Shown: positions 21,144 to 33,429, counted from the stretch's first letter. The stretch is 64,000 nucleotides of DNA from Canna indica (GCA_034359265.1 CP136891.1:88616001-88680000); one strand, 5' to 3'. Numbers and translations are program-made. Notes: generated from the letters alone by a model not told the origin.

Positions 21144-22319
21144 CTAAATTAGACGGGTCAACGGCGCTGCAATCCTGGAGAAATTCTTCACAAATTTTCT
21201 ATAATAACCTGCCAACCCCAAGAAACTACGAATCTGTGTGGCATTAGTCGGCCTCTTCCAATTCTGAACTGCTTCTATCTTTGTAGGGTCCACCTTTACC
21301 CGTTTCCTGGATACCACATGGCCACAGAACCCCACACTCTCTAGCCAGAACTCGCACTTAGATAATTTGGCATATAAATGGTGCTCCCGGAGAGTCTCTA
21401 GAACCATCTGAAAGTGCTCAACATGCTCCTCTCTGCTCTTGGAATAAATCAAGATGTCATCAATAAACATAATTATAATTTTATCCAAGTATTCCCTGAA
21501 CACTATGTTCGGTAGATCCATAAATGCTGCAGGTGCATTAGTCTGTCCGAAGAACATCACTAGGAACTCAAAGTGCCTATACCTTGACCTGAAAGTTGTC
21601 TTGGGGATGTCACTGTCCCGAATCCTCAATTGATGGTACCTTGATCGCAAGTCAATCTTAGAAAATCAGTGAGCTCCCTAAAGCTGATTAAATAAATCAT
21701 CAATCCTGGACAACGGGTACTGATTCTTCACTGTTACCTTGTAAAGCTATCGGTAATCAATGCACATTTGCATGAACACATCTTTTTTTTTCACAAAGAA
21801 CACTGGAGCACCCCAAGGTGAAACGCTTGGGCGAATGAAGCCCAACTCAAGCAACTCATGCAATTAGAACTTCAACTCCCTCAACTCAGCTGGTGCCATC
21901 TGATACGATGGAATGAAGATCGACTTCACCCTTGGCTGTAAATCAATACAGAATTCAATCTTCCTTTTTGGAGGTAACCCTGGCAACTCCTCTAGAAACA
22001 CATTACAGAACCCGCATACCACCGGTGTCCCCTCCCCGATGTCTTTAGCCGCACCTTCGTCTCCCTCTGCTATCGATACAAAAGCCAAGAAGTATTGGCA
22101 TCTGCCCAAAAGTAGCTTCCGGGCCTTGAGAGTTGAAATCGTCATCAGCGGCTCTCCCATTCCCTCACCCTGGAAGGTGAAATGGGGCAATCTGAGCTTA
22201 CTGAAGGTCACGATCTTAGCCCTGCAATCCACTGAGGCGAAATTGTCTGCCAACCAGTCCATGCCAAAAATCACATCAACCTCCAACATCGGTAGGTGTG
22301 TCAATTCGGTTATCAACAC
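21144..22319 (-). pseudogene. Gypsy protease-end and reverse transcriptase
   Basis: Minus strand. 21864-22319 carries the protease-linker strings DVIFGMDWLADNFASVDC and ELPGLPPKRKIEF. 21144-21650 carries reverse transcriptase with the catalytic [11 protein letters not shown] and [18 protein letters not shown] frame break and stops lie between 21650 and 21864. The domain order (protease, RT, RNase H, integrase) is that of Ty3/gypsy. Stops in several places mean it is dead. Confidence 0.88.
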
Positions 22320-22553
22320 ATGTCCACAAATAACAACCTTGCAGTCCCAAAAGCTTCTTCAATACCTTTTGCATAGAAACCCCGTAGGTGTAGACACCAC
22401 AAGAGGCAAATCAAGCATAGAAGGTTCCCCTGCCAACTTTTTCTTCTGGGGTCCATCATGCCTGTCTGTCGATACCAGTGCCTCCTCTCGGAGCACCTTG
22501 TCTACCACCCGAGCAAAGGAAGTGTCCTCTGTGTAATGGATCAGTTTGGCGAT

Positions 22554-23300
22554 CTACGACCTCAGCCCCTCAACAAACCTCTTGACCCTGACGGTCTCTG
22601 TGGCTATCATGGTGGGATGGTACTTCGAGAGTCGTGTGAACTCCATCTCATAATATGTCACTGACATACTGCTTGTCTGATATAGTAGCTCGAGCTCTTT
22701 CACCCGTCTATCCCGGACGCTCATCGGCAGGTACTTCTCCACCATAGCAGCTCTAAACTCCTTCTAGGTAGGGGGTGGTGCATTTGCTGCCATGCGGTCC
22801 CTCTAGATGTGAAGCTAATCCTTGGCTGGACCTCTCAGCTGTAACCCGATCAGTTGAGCGGTCATCTTAGAAGAATAAGTAAGCTCTCTGCACAGCTCAT
22901 AGCAATCTCCTAGGAAACTGGTGACCTCCACCCGCTAATCTGTCCCTGTATACTTTGGTGGCCTGAATGCAACCAAAATCTACATAAGAAGGTGCTTTGG
23001 GGGCTCTGACCACTAGTGCCACTAGCTGGACCACCTCTAGTGCTGCGGGTACCTCTAGTACCTATTGTGGCTGTTGTCTCAGCTCCCGCTCCCGCTCCCT
23101 ACGAAGTGCCTCTGTCAACTCAACCACTTGGACCTACAACTGCACAACTATGGGATCCTGCCCCACCTCCTCTTAGGCCTGCGGTGGTCTCCCACAACCC
23201 CGACCTCGACGCTCAATAGAGTTCCTGTCACTATCGCTCCTAGCGGCATCAAAAGCCTCTATGAATATGAAATCACCAGAAAAAAATATATCAAGATTAG
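22554..23300 (-). pseudogene. Gypsy gag remnant
   Basis: Minus-strand reading frames next to the 5' LTR. The best segment (22554-22745) gives EKYLPMSVRDRRVKELELL and TYYEMEFTRLSKY, which fit the retrotransposon gag family. The rest, up to about 23300, is broken into short frames. Gag forms the particle shell in active elements. Confidence 0.7.
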
Positions 23301-23460
23301 ACAATTTAATTCACCCTAAATCGTTAAGTAACTTAACTACAAGTCGCGCTGAGGTGCAGACTTAGCCAATTGATCTCATAACATACCCCTATCGTATATC
23401 GACACGCTAGCAATGCCCTATACTGTGACAACTCTAGGTCGTAGTCAGACCGAACCACAT

Positions 23461-23472
23461 GCTCTGATACCA
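23461..23472 (-). other. Primer-binding site of the gypsy element
   Basis: The minus strand reads TGGTATCAGAGC, complementary to the 3' end of initiator Met tRNA, three bases from the LTR tip. It fixes orientation and the 5' LTR. Confidence 0.9.
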
Positions 23473-23475
23473 TAT

Positions 23476-25991
23476 TGTCAGACCCCAAATTCAGAGTCAC
23501 GTGACCGGCCAGGGTATACGTGCCTATACCCCGCAGACTATCTTATGCACATGCCAACTCATAAAAATAACAGAATAAATAACAGCTTTTATTAATGAAA
23601 AGAACCAAAGCAGATTTTTATTTCAAAACATCAAAATTTTTGATAAATAGTTCAAGTACAGAAATAAACAAACCAAATAGCAACATTTCTTTAACAAATA
23701 AAATATGAATAAAACATGAATGTCCCTACGGGACTACAACTCTAAAATATCAAATCTCAAATGCATGATCAAACTACTACAGACTCGACTACGATCCCTA
23801 ACTAAGACTATTATGAGATCAATGTAGCTCCTCCGCCCTCCAGCCCACCTCACCAATCAGGCTATGTAAAACAAAAATAATGACAACGGATGAGTTCAAA
23901 AGAACCCAGTGAGCGATTCCACCGACCCCCACGAGATACCAAACACAAAATAAATAGCATAAATGCAAACACTTGACTCAAGCATGAAATATCACAAGGG
24001 AGTGACTAGCTAACATATTATCTAGCCATCACATGGCCAAAGACATCCAACACTCAAAAGGTGAAGATCAACAAGTCTAATTCTACCATGCCCTAAGGCA
24101 ACAAAACATACTAGGATAATCGGGATTGGCTCATCCGAACTTATTATAATATAAAAAACTCGAGAGCAATCAGGATTGACCCATCCGAACTTGCTCCACG
24201 AGACGCGAAGAAATTATCAGGATTTACTCATCTAAACTTGCCCCTTTAAGATATTGCAGGGATAATCGAGATTTGCCGATTCGAACTTACCCCTTTCAGA
24301 CATCACAGGAATAATTGAGATTTGCCTGTCCGAACTTATTCCACGAGGTCATACCGGAATAATCGAGATTTGCCATCTGAACTTGTTCCAAAGAAATAAC
24401 GTAGGAATAATCAGGATTCGCTCATCCGAACTTATTCCTTTAAAACATGTTGGAATTAGTCATCCAACCTTCCGGGCCTAGCCCGCAATCTGGCTACTAA
24501 TCGAGCCTCTCTGTCATTCATAATGATATGACGCAACATGACCTAAGTGAAATCTTTCCAACGGTGCCTTAGGGGTGTCCTTATTGGGAAACATCTCAAC
24601 ACTCCAATACCCAACCCCAACTCCTAGGTCTGTAATGTCATAAACCCGTGAGGTTTTATTTCATGCACAAACTTTATTTATTGGTTCATAACAAATTATG
24701 CTGACCATTTTTTTAATTTTAATTATGCAATTAAAATTTAGATCACCAAGATTAGAGTTTTATTTTAAAATTTTATTTTAGCTTACTGTTGTGCTCGAAA
24801 CTTATGTATTTAACCCGAATATGGTCTCCAGAGTGTGAACTATGTTTTCAAACTATATTTTATGGTCAAAATGATATGTTACACGTACGACTATATCCAG
24901 TAATCTACTCGCAGCACAACAAAGAATCAAAATCGGCACAGATTCAGCAAACAACATGCAATTTCGGCAAATTTGAGTTTTCAGCATATATATATGGAAA
25001 TAAATCCGAAATTTACAAAATACAGATCCTAAATTACCCTTATCTCATATTTATATCAACAAGTTCATCACACGTAAACAACTTCACAATTTGCTAATCA
25101 AAATCTAACATGCGTCAACCTCTTCTTTAAGCAAGAATCAAACCTTGTGATCAAGAATCTTTCACAAGAATATGCTTGACATCAAGATGCAAACCTCATC
25201 TTTTGTAAAAACATAATTTCTAATCATAATCACAGTTAGAGGGCATCCTACCCTCCACCTTGCTCAAGCTTCCCTAAGGTCATCCAAGGACTGTCGAGCC
25301 CCATAGGGGAGGGTTTAGGGCATCTTCAAGTATGGCACATAAGAAGGACGGTGAGAATTTGAGAAACGTCGAAAAATAAATCAATATCATCTTTACCTAC
25401 AAGAACGACTTCAAGAATTCGAAGAAACCCAAGAAGAATGATGGTAAAACCATTCACGTTAATAGGAAGGAGGATTAGAGAAAAAAATCCTAGACGACGG
25501 CTCTCGAATCCGGCTTCAAGAGATGACGGCTCGACTCAAGGAAGGGAGAAGAGGGGGCAGCGGCTCCACTTCAAGCCATCGGCTTGAAGAGAGGGAAAGG
25601 TAGAGAGAGGGTGGCTAGCTCAGGTGGTGGCTCCCTGCTCGACTCCAAAGGAAAGGGAAGGAGAGGAAGAGGCTCAACTCGGCGACTGGGCTTAGCGGCT
25701 CCAAGAGGGGAAGGGGAGGGGTGGCTTGGCTCCTCCCTTCAAGAATTGTGTGCGGCTCCAATGGGGAGCTGCATACCAAAGGGAGGGAGGGAGGGGGGGG
25801 GGGGTATACTCCCCTCCTTAACTTAAATAATCCACTACATCTCTTAGTAAACCCACATCCGCCTCGAGCCAAATTCAAACTCGCTAACCCGACTAAGCCT
25901 AATTAATCCAATCCAACCCCATGCCCCACATACACATCAAACACACACACACATGCCATAAAATTTTAAAAATCAAGGACATGCAATAACA
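23476..25991 (-). repeat. Right (5') LTR of the gypsy element
   Basis: Plus-strand tip TGTCAGACCCC. It matches 16238-18896 over its length but lacks the 115-base segment between CACAG and TTAGAGGGC (near 25236) and carries seven instead of eight 49-bp units (24116-24445). A GGGAGGGAGGGA-GGGGGGGG run occurs at about 25782-25804. The level of divergence means the element is old. Confidence 0.85.
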
Positions 25992-26250
25992 CTACTAAAA
26001 AAAAGGCTTTTTGCGATGGCTCATTTGCGACGGCACAGGATGCAGTCGCAGATGCAACGGGTCTGCGACCGTCGTCCATTGGGGTTGCGGACTGGTTAGG
26101 GTGGCGATGGCATTGCGACCGCCTTGAGTGCTGTCGCAAAATAGCGACGACACTGCGACCGCCTCGACTGCTATCGCAACATGGCGACAGTTTGGCGACC
26201 ATTTGCGATTGCCACTTTGCGACCGTTACGGCTGTCGCAAAATGTTATTA
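25990..26250 (+). mobile_element. CACTA-like left end with TTGCGAC subterminal array
   Basis: CACTACTAAAAAAAAGGC at 25990 is a typical CACTA tip. The next 250 bases contain about twelve copies of GCGAC/GTCGC words in both directions (TTTGCGACGGC, GCTGTCGCAAAAT), the usual subterminal binding-site pattern of CACTA elements. The matching right end was not found, so the element is truncated or its far end is unrecognised. From 26260 a leader-like stretch with a CT microsatellite follows. Confidence 0.6.
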
Positions 26251-26415
26251 AATTCTCCACTCAATCTTTTATTTTTCACTTCCCCTGCTCGATCGATCAA
26301 CCTGGTCGATCTCTCACTCGTTCTCGATGTCTATCGCCGCATGCCGACCGCTACATGCCGCACACTGACCGCCGCCCGTTGCAAGCAAACCACCCGTCGA
26401 ACGCATTCGCCATCG

Positions 26416-26418
<3 letters not shown>

Positions 26419-26450
<32 letters not shown>
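26419..26450 (+). repeat. (CT)n microsatellite
   Basis: About 15 CT units, followed at once by TCCGAAACCCTAGCCGAC. Pyrimidine runs before AAACCCTAG are common in plant 5' leaders, which suggests an old transcription start nearby on the plus strand. Confidence 0.85.
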
Positions 26451-26452
<2 letters not shown>

Positions 26453-28036
26453 CGAAACCCTAGCCGACGGCTAGGGTTTTGTCCGAAACTAATTAGTGTT
26501 CTTATATCAAGTTCATACTTATATGATATCAAGTTCGAATTATATTCTTTGTTAAAACTTAGCGTTATTCGTATTGCATTCATTATCAAAGTGCTACATT
26601 TAGTGCATTGATAGAGTTATTTAGAATTGCAAATCAAATATAAGTTGTTATACACCATATGACAATATTGTTCATACTATATCAAGTTATTAATCTAGTA
26701 CGTGCTTGACATCTTGACAAAATCTTACTCATTATTCTGCCAATGTTCTTGTGATTGCTTTAGATTCATAGGTGTGATAGCTAGGTCGGAAGTTGAATTG
26801 AGGTAGTTGTTATTACAAGTATATGTGTATTCTACAATATATTTGTTGTATTCACTTAATATTAATTATGAAACAAAGGTTGATTATGTAATAGTTAAGT
26901 TTATAATTTGAGTAACATTGTTAAGCTACATGTTGCTTGCTCAAGTTGGTGGTGAGATCAATTTGAAGCATCCTTCTTACCTAGATGTCTATCTTCCCAC
27001 ATGGCAGTATCCATCTGGTGATCATAAGCAAACCTTTCAAGGCAATAATTTAGTATATGAAAAATATGTGGAATTCCTTTTGATCAAATATTACCTATAT
27101 GAATATAGGTATGGTATTTGCCTATATGAATAAAAATTTTCAAATATTACCAAATTTCTGCCTTCTATGATAAAAATTCTTTTTGATCAATGTTTGTGGA
27201 ATTCTCAGAAATTGCCTCATTAACTTTGTTTCATATTTTTTTTATTGAAAGAAATAAAATGATATCAAATAAAATGTTTAATTTAGTATATCGAGTTTAT
27301 CTCTTGGCCAAAGAGTGATTGTGCTTCACCAAATTGTTTAATGGACTATATTGATTTTATTGGTTAAAATTATTTATTTGCCTAATTAGAAATTTAATTT
27401 GATATAACATTATTTTTTCAATGAATAAAACAAATAAATATTATTTTTTGAAAAATTTGGAATATTGATTTGGTCAAAAGGCAATTTTTACTTAAGTACA
27501 CTTGTGAGGGGTGCAAAGTTCCTTAAGTATCCCAAGGACATCACCAATCACTTACCTTTCCTCTTAAGCTCTAGTTTGCTCTTTTGATTTTTTTTTTTAC
27601 TTATTTCTGCCTCAAAATACCTTTTTTCATAACTTTTGTATTCTTTTCCCAATTTTTGAAAATCAAATTTATAGGAATTTGATTTTTCATTCTCAAATTT
27701 ATATCTAATATCATGAAATGTAAATTCTAATTACAAGTCCATAATGTAATTTTTTGCTCTAAACAAATTAATAGTATACTAATTAAGCAGTTTACTTTGG
27801 CCTTCAAATTACAGAATAAAAGTTATCAATGAAGCCATTCCATATCAAAGTCAAATAATACTGAAGCTATTTTGGATCATATACACTTCATGAGACAAAT
27901 TAAAATGTAAAACTAGAGGAAATATTAGTGCACAAATGTTCCTAGAACGATGCTTTTATTTCAAAAGTAATCATATTAGAGACTAAGAAATTCATAATTA
28001 AGTCAGCAAATACATAACTTGTTCACTTTGCCTAAA
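26451..28036. other. AT-rich region without a recognised gene
   Basis: An open stretch at 26918-27133 (plus; includes KHPSYLDVYLPTWQYPSGDH) has protein-like composition but matches nothing I know. The rest, 27130-28030, is AT-rich with no supported exon. Confidence 0.4.
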
Positions 28037-28215
28037 TCACTTTCCTAGAGGGCCTTCCATCCGGATATAATCATACATCATTCCCTGAAAAGGGCTCCGA
28101 GACCTAGTCTGAGTCAAATAGATTGTATTTTTGCCCTTCAACAGCCATGCACTTTTCACATCGACATTAAACAACCAATATAACCCATGGATTCCATGTC
28201 CTGTAATTGTGTTGT
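28037..28215 (-). pseudogene. Rhamnogalacturonate lyase, C-terminal exon fragment
   Basis: The minus strand reads ITGHGIHGLYWLFNVDV, then LLKGKNTIYLTQTRSRSPFQ and GMMYDYIRMEGPLGK, stop at 28037-28039. This is the end of the carbohydrate-binding domain III of plant family-4 polysaccharide lyases, secreted enzymes that cleave the pectin rhamnogalacturonan I. Family members normally have about 600-700 residues; only the last 60 are here. No upstream exon was found to the right, so it is a fragment, perhaps captured by the surrounding transposon. Confidence 0.8.
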
Positions 28216-29446
28216 CTTGCAATCTAAGTGTACACATAGATTTGGAGCAGGTCAATTGCTTCGTAGAACTTTCGGTTGAAGAAGTTTGATGAAGAAGTGT
28301 ATTTGTTTGTATAATTTTCTCCTTTAATAACCAAAAGAAAATTTGGAGCAGGTCAATTACTTTGTTTTTTGTTTATATATTCTTATCCTTTAATAACCAA
28401 GAAGATTTGGAGTAGATTTGTGTAATTTCAAAATTGAAGAAGCTATAGGGCTTATTAGTTATTTGGTCAATGGAATACAGAGAAGATGTATTGAAAAATC
28501 ATTTTAAAGGAGAAAACCGTTGGAATAATATTCTTTTTATTACTGACATAGTTTCTCATCTCCCCACTTCCTCACAAAATAGATTTTGCTAATGTGGAGG
28601 AAAATTAGTTGCCTAACCACATAAAAGATGTAATATCGTTCTTAAGAAAGATGAGTTGCCAAAAAGGAAACTCTAATTCTCAAGAAAAGGAAGCAAAATA
28701 ACTCAATGAATAGAGAAATTTATTAGAGGTTGAGGAATTTGCTTGAGAATAAAAAAAATATTCTCTTGTTGTGTTTGAAAATGAAAAATTCTAATTTGAA
28801 ATAGTATTAATATTATTGTTCATTAATATTTATAAGTAATTTATATATTGAATGAGTAGTGTTCAATATATTGAAATTAATATTGCTATATGACTTAGTG
28901 TTTTGTTTTAGTATTTAATAGTATTAGTGTATAATTTTATATATGTTGGTGAGCTTGAAACTGAAAAAATAATATTATGATTCATGAGTTGATAAACTAA
29001 AATGTGTTGATATCATATTATGAGAATTCAAGTTTCATTTGAGTAAATGTGAATTCTGTTAATGAGTTGATATCATATTATGTTTTTTTTCACACTTTGG
29101 TGAAAATATAAAACTGATGAAAATACTAATTTTTGACATACAGAATGCCAACTAGTCAAATTAAATAACTCAGAATGCTAATTAGCCAACTAGTTTTAGT
29201 TTTTGACATACAACTCAGGAGAAGTTTGCGAAAGTATGAAATTAAATAAAATACGAATATACAACTAGCTAAATTAAACATTGTACAATAATATGATTAT
29301 ATTGTGATAATCCTCTATCAAATATGGGATCATAAATAGTTTGGCGTACAACATTTTCTGTATCTTTACAACTTGACATTTGAATATGTGTCATTGAAGA
29401 AAATAATTGCAAGCTTCAACCGAAATATTTTCATGTTATGTTGATT
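28216..29446. other. AT-rich region, no gene recognised
   Basis: A partial repeat (TTTGGAGCAGGTCAATT) occurs at about 28242 and 28342, each with a TTTAATAACCAA word nearby. No reading frame or transposon end is supported. Confidence 0.45.
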
Positions 29447-29849
29447 TCATTCCATTGATTTTGATTCGATCAAATATTCAATGTACTTCATCAAAAAGAT
29501 ATCATAGTAAACACTGAAATCTTGTTGAGGGCATTCATAAATTTCTTTCCTCCAATGTTTCGATTTGATGAGGGTGCTAAGGTTGGGGCATATTGCATCC
29601 AGATGCTCATATGACATTTTTTGAAGCATTAAAACCTGCATGTCACATATCTATTGGTTGGAAGCAATTAACATGTACAAAACTTTCACATTGTCCTCGA
29701 AATCTTGCGACGAGCCATGGTGGGACGACATTGAATTTAGATGCAATTAAGAATAATTTTTGCTCAACGTCCACCACAAGAAGATGACAATGCCCTCCGA
29801 TATCTTTTTCTTTATTGGAATGACGGAGGTGGCTACTATTCATGAGCAT
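29447..29849 (-). pseudogene. Ulp1-like (C48) cysteine protease relic
   Basis: Two minus-strand frames. 29643-29849 gives GGHCHLLVVDVEQKLFLI, matching the His-containing strand of the Ulp1 core (usually HWHLxVVD). 29447-29641 gives RKEIYECPQQDFSVYYDIFL and MKYIEYL, matching the Gln..Asp-Cys-Gly strand, but the catalytic Cys position reads YYD instead of DCG. Ulp1 proteases remove SUMO; plant Mutator-like and CACTA elements often carry such genes. Lost catalytic residues and a frame break show it is inactive. Confidence 0.6.
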
Positions 29850-29931
29850 AAAAGTATAATTAGGATTACATTCAATACTTCCGCTCCACGACTTCTATAA
29901 TATCTCAGGAAAAAGAAACAACTTTGTTTAG

Positions 29932-30525
29932 TCTAGAAATGCAAAATTAATGAATTCATAATTTATCAAAACTCTAAAATTTCATGAAATAAACCATTAA
30001 CCAAATTACATATACTTTGAGATAACTATATAATGTCACAAATACAAAAAAGAAGTCAATTTCCATACTCTGAAAGTGCAAAATTAATGAATCCATACTT
30101 CAAAACTCTCGAATTTCAAAAAATAAACCATTAACTAAATTCCATAATTTGAGATAACGGTAGAATATCATAAATACACAAAAGAAGCCAACTTTCATAT
30201 TCTGGAATTGCAAAATTAATAAAATCATATTTCACAACTCTAGAATTTCATTAAATAAACCATTAACCAAATTTCATAATTTGAGATTACTGTATAATGT
30301 CATAAATACACAAAAGAAGCCAACTTCTATACTATGGAAATACAAAATTAATGAATCCATACTTTATCAAAACTATGGAATTTAATGAAATAAATCATTA
30401 ACCAAATTTCATATTTTGAGATAACTGTAGAATGTCATAAATACAGAAAAGAAGACAACTTCCATACATTTGAAGTGCAAAAGTAATGATTTCATACTTT
30501 ATCAAAATTCTAAAATTTCATTAAA
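29932..30525. repeat. 134-bp tandem array, about 4.5 units
   Basis: Units start at GCAAAATTAATGAATTCATA-like words near 29941, 30078, 30210, 30341 and 30477. Each contains ATTTCAT-AAATAAACCATTAA, TTTGAGATAAC and GAAGCCAACTTCCATA-like words. Identity between units is about 80-85% by eye. It is satellite-like but short, and lies inside the proposed Ulp1-bearing element. Confidence 0.9.
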
Positions 30526-32150
30526 AAATAACAATATATTATCATAAATCAATTTATGAAAATTACGCATAAATATATATGATTAGTTGGAATTTCTCCT
30601 TGATTAGGCATGCCTAAGAGGAGAGCCATGCTAGATTCCAAAAATCTCATATTTTTTCCTTTGAAGTTAAAGACTATTTTTTTCACCCACGGCTTCATAA
30701 TTAATAAAAGTAAATTCCTGGACATTGGGAATTCTCCTGTGTCCAGGAATATTCCAAATGGGGTGGTCTGTATCTGTGCTTTCTCCTGTGGACTTATGTG
30801 AATGCTTTGGAGGTTGCCTCAATTGTGCTTTAAACCTAATATAAGGAATCTTCTAAATCTATCCCCGTAGCAAGTCCATTGAAGGACATGTGCATGTCCT
30901 TTTACCACTATTGAGGGTGGTGCATAAGAGGGTTCTGCTACATGTGTTCCACGATCTTCATCTTATTCATTTGGAACTTGCTCATATTTATCATCAATTG
31001 GGTCTGTAACATAAATAGTTTATTGTTTAAAAAGTAAATAAAATTTAATTGTTAATAAACAAAGAAAATAACAGACTCATACTTGCAAATCTAACCTTGC
31101 GAGTGCTTTGTCTGGTCATCATGTTGCAAATGTAATTCTAAAAAAATTATGCATTATATTTCATTGAAAATAAATGAATCATTGGATAAGTGACATATAA
31201 AAGTCTATATAAGCCTTAATGTTTCAATATTAGACTATTTTATGACTCATATATGATCATGTCATACTTATACGAAAGTATGAAAGTGAACTAATTCACA
31301 AAAAAAGAGTATGAAAATATACAAAAAAAAGTTTGCATAAAGCTTATTAAATCATGATTGATCCAATTTATGATCATTCCATATTTTTTCAAAAGTATGA
31401 AAGTGAATTGAATTTATAATATTTCAATAAATTTGCCAAAAACGATATATAAAAGTCAATAGTAAGCTAATTAATGCAATATTGCCCTAATTTATGATAA
31501 TTTCATACTTTTGCAAAAATATGAAATTGTATTGACATTATATTATTTCATAAGTTTATCAACATATATGTCTGTAATAGGTTCATAGGATTTTAGCACG
31601 TAAATACAGTACTTTGACTCAAATAAAATCAAATAGTACCTAATAAAAAAAAAAATTCATACTTCTTTAAAAGTTTATAACTAACAAAAAAAAAAGATTT
31701 CATTCAAAATATGTAATCAATTTATACATGCATATATAAGTATATATAAAGCTAATTAATGCAATGTTATCCTAATTGTTGACAATTCCATACTTTTGCA
31801 AAAGTATGAAATCACATTAAAATGATTTTTTTTCATAACTTGGATTAATTTGTAGAAATCTTGAAAATTTAAAATTATGGCACCAGCTCAAAATAAATGA
31901 CTCAAATAAAATCAAACAGTATTCAATAAAATAGTATTCCATAGTTTTGCAGAAATATGAAATTACATTAAAATTATACTTTTGATGAACTATTTTTAAA
32001 CAGTAAATAATAAAATGTGTAACAATTCAAGGTAATAAGAACTACAAAAGCAATTAATAAAAGTTGGAATTTATAGTATTGACTTGAAAATTTAGGGCAC
32101 ATCATTAAAATTGAAGTGAGGATCTTACCTTCGGGATTATGAGCTTTAAA
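30526..32150. other. Region with dispersed ATACTTTTGCAAAAGTAT palindromes
   Basis: The near-palindrome CATACTTTTGCAAAAGTATG and variants occur near 31262, 31377, 31500, 31785 and 31940, each followed by a GAAATTACATTAAAAT-like tail. 30600-30960 on the minus strand reads protein-like strings (for example TTPFGIFLDTGEFPMSRN) that may be another exon of the Ulp1-bearing gene. No transposase domain was recognised. Confidence 0.5.
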
Positions 32151-32430
32151 GAACTTTTATTGTGTCAGAGAATGGGGCGGCAACACCTGCGGGGTATAAG
32201 GCAGTGGTTGGAGCGATTTGGGGCTTTGTGCGAGATGCGAGAACACATTGTGGTGATTTTCTTCTCGGTATTCGAGCGGGGAAGACAATAGAGGACGACG
32301 ATTTTCTTCCAGTGATTCAAGCGACGACAACGGCGATAACAGAAGATGAAATGACGATCGGTAAAAAGGTAAAAAGGTAAGGTCAGTCGAGCGATAAAAA
32401 GTAGAGTTGAGCGAAAAAAAATACATAGTT
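32151..32430 (-). other. GC-richer, leader-like segment upstream of the Ulp1 relic
   Basis: Compared with its AT-rich surroundings this block is GC-richer, and on the minus strand it has pyrimidine-rich leader character. It could be the first exon or leader of the gene that ended in the Ulp1 relic. A near-tandem GGTAAAAAGGTAAAAAGGTAAGG occurs at about 32360. Function is not established. Confidence 0.3.
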
Positions 32431-33205
32431 TTTTGCTAAAACCCTGTTGAACCCATCCGTTTCTATTGACCTAGTCGATCATTGTCCAAACCAACTCGCC
32501 TATTACTTATGAGGGCAAAATCGAAAATTTTGACTTTAACTTATGAATCTGGGAATATTCGGTTCAATGTTATGAATTTGGAAAAAAGAAATGATGAAGA
32601 TATGATTTTGAATATTTGCTAAAAAATTGTATTTGTTCTCGATGAAGAAAAAGACAAATCATGACGAAAAAAAAGTTGTAAGACTAAAATAAGTAATGCA
32701 AATTATAATACAAAGAGTCACATGCACTCTTTACAATATTTTAATTAAAATTTTCTATTAGCATAAATTTTCATTCATTTATTGCCTATGACATTGACAA
32801 CATTTTAATTATATATCAATTATATTATAATTATTTAAATAAAATTTAAAGTAAATACAATTAGTAATTATATAGCTCCCATATATAATCTTGAGGTATA
32901 ATTCTAATCGTAGACTTTATTTATAGATGGAGAAAGAACAAACCCGTGATCAATTTGAGTTGAAAAAGAGAACCCGTAATTCATTTGAGCCCGTGAGTAG
33001 TATATTTGTAGAAGGTTCTTTAAAAAGTTTTTATAAGACAATCGTGCCTATTTGGATGGATATCAAAGAATTGATATGTGCAATTGTCTCTAACACGCCT
33101 CGACAGACTTCTTTTTCTATTGAAATAACTAAGTGTCCTTTTGCAATTTCCATTTGCTATCATTAGTATTCTTTTGTTCTATTTGTCCAACAAACATACG
33201 AAAAA
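32431..33205. other. Intergenic DNA with one repeated 35-bp word
   Basis: GAGCCCGTGAGTAGTATATTTGTAGAAGGTTCTTT-like sequence at about 32988 recurs as GAGCCCGTGAGAAGCATATTT at about 33797. It seems part of the same family as the dispersed repeat at 16021-16237. No gene is supported. Confidence 0.45.
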
Positions 33206-33429
33206 AACTTATATGGACAGTATGCTCATATAAGTTTCTATGTACTAAGTGGATATAGGCTTCAAGCGATTGAATATGACTATAAAGGAAATGAATATGT
33301 TCATATCCATTTCCTTTCTCTTCATATTCAGTTGCTGAACATATCCATTCTATTTCTCTTCATATTTAATCGCTTAAAGTTCATATTCACTCGTTCATAA
33401 GTTTTCTGGGCAGACTGCCCATAGAAGTT
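33206..33429. mobile_element. MITE-like hairpin element, 224 bp
   Basis: The left arm AACTTATATGGACAGTATGC faces the reverse of the right arm, AACTTCTATGGGCAGTCTGC; about 22 of 26 positions match. Inner stretches also pair (AAGCGATTGAATATGA with TCATATTTAATCGCTT), so most of the element folds into a hairpin. No target duplication was clear, and the superfamily is uncertain. Confidence 0.6.

Larger units (their letters stand above)
16238..25991 (-). mobile_element. Ty3/gypsy LTR retrotransposon with long LTRs, 9.75 kb
   Basis: Two long direct repeats (16238-18896 and 23476-25991) flank a decayed gag-pol on the minus strand. The minus-strand primer-binding site TGGTATCAGAGC (23461-23472) lies three bases inside the right LTR, so that is the 5' LTR. 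The right boundary is uncertain because a CACTA-like tip (CACTACTAAAA) begins at 25990. No 5-bp target duplication was found, and no clear polypurine tract adjoins the left LTR. The integrase end has been replaced by a copia LTR fragment (19140-20188). Confidence 0.85.

Noticed and set aside
26918..27133. Open frame of 71 codons as a gene
   Set aside because: No recognised family, no exon partners and no promoter context; noted only as protein-like.
32927..33166. 79-codon plus-strand frame (MEKEQTRDQFELKKR...)
   Set aside because: Part of it recurs at about 33780 as a degenerate repeat; no known domain and no gene context.
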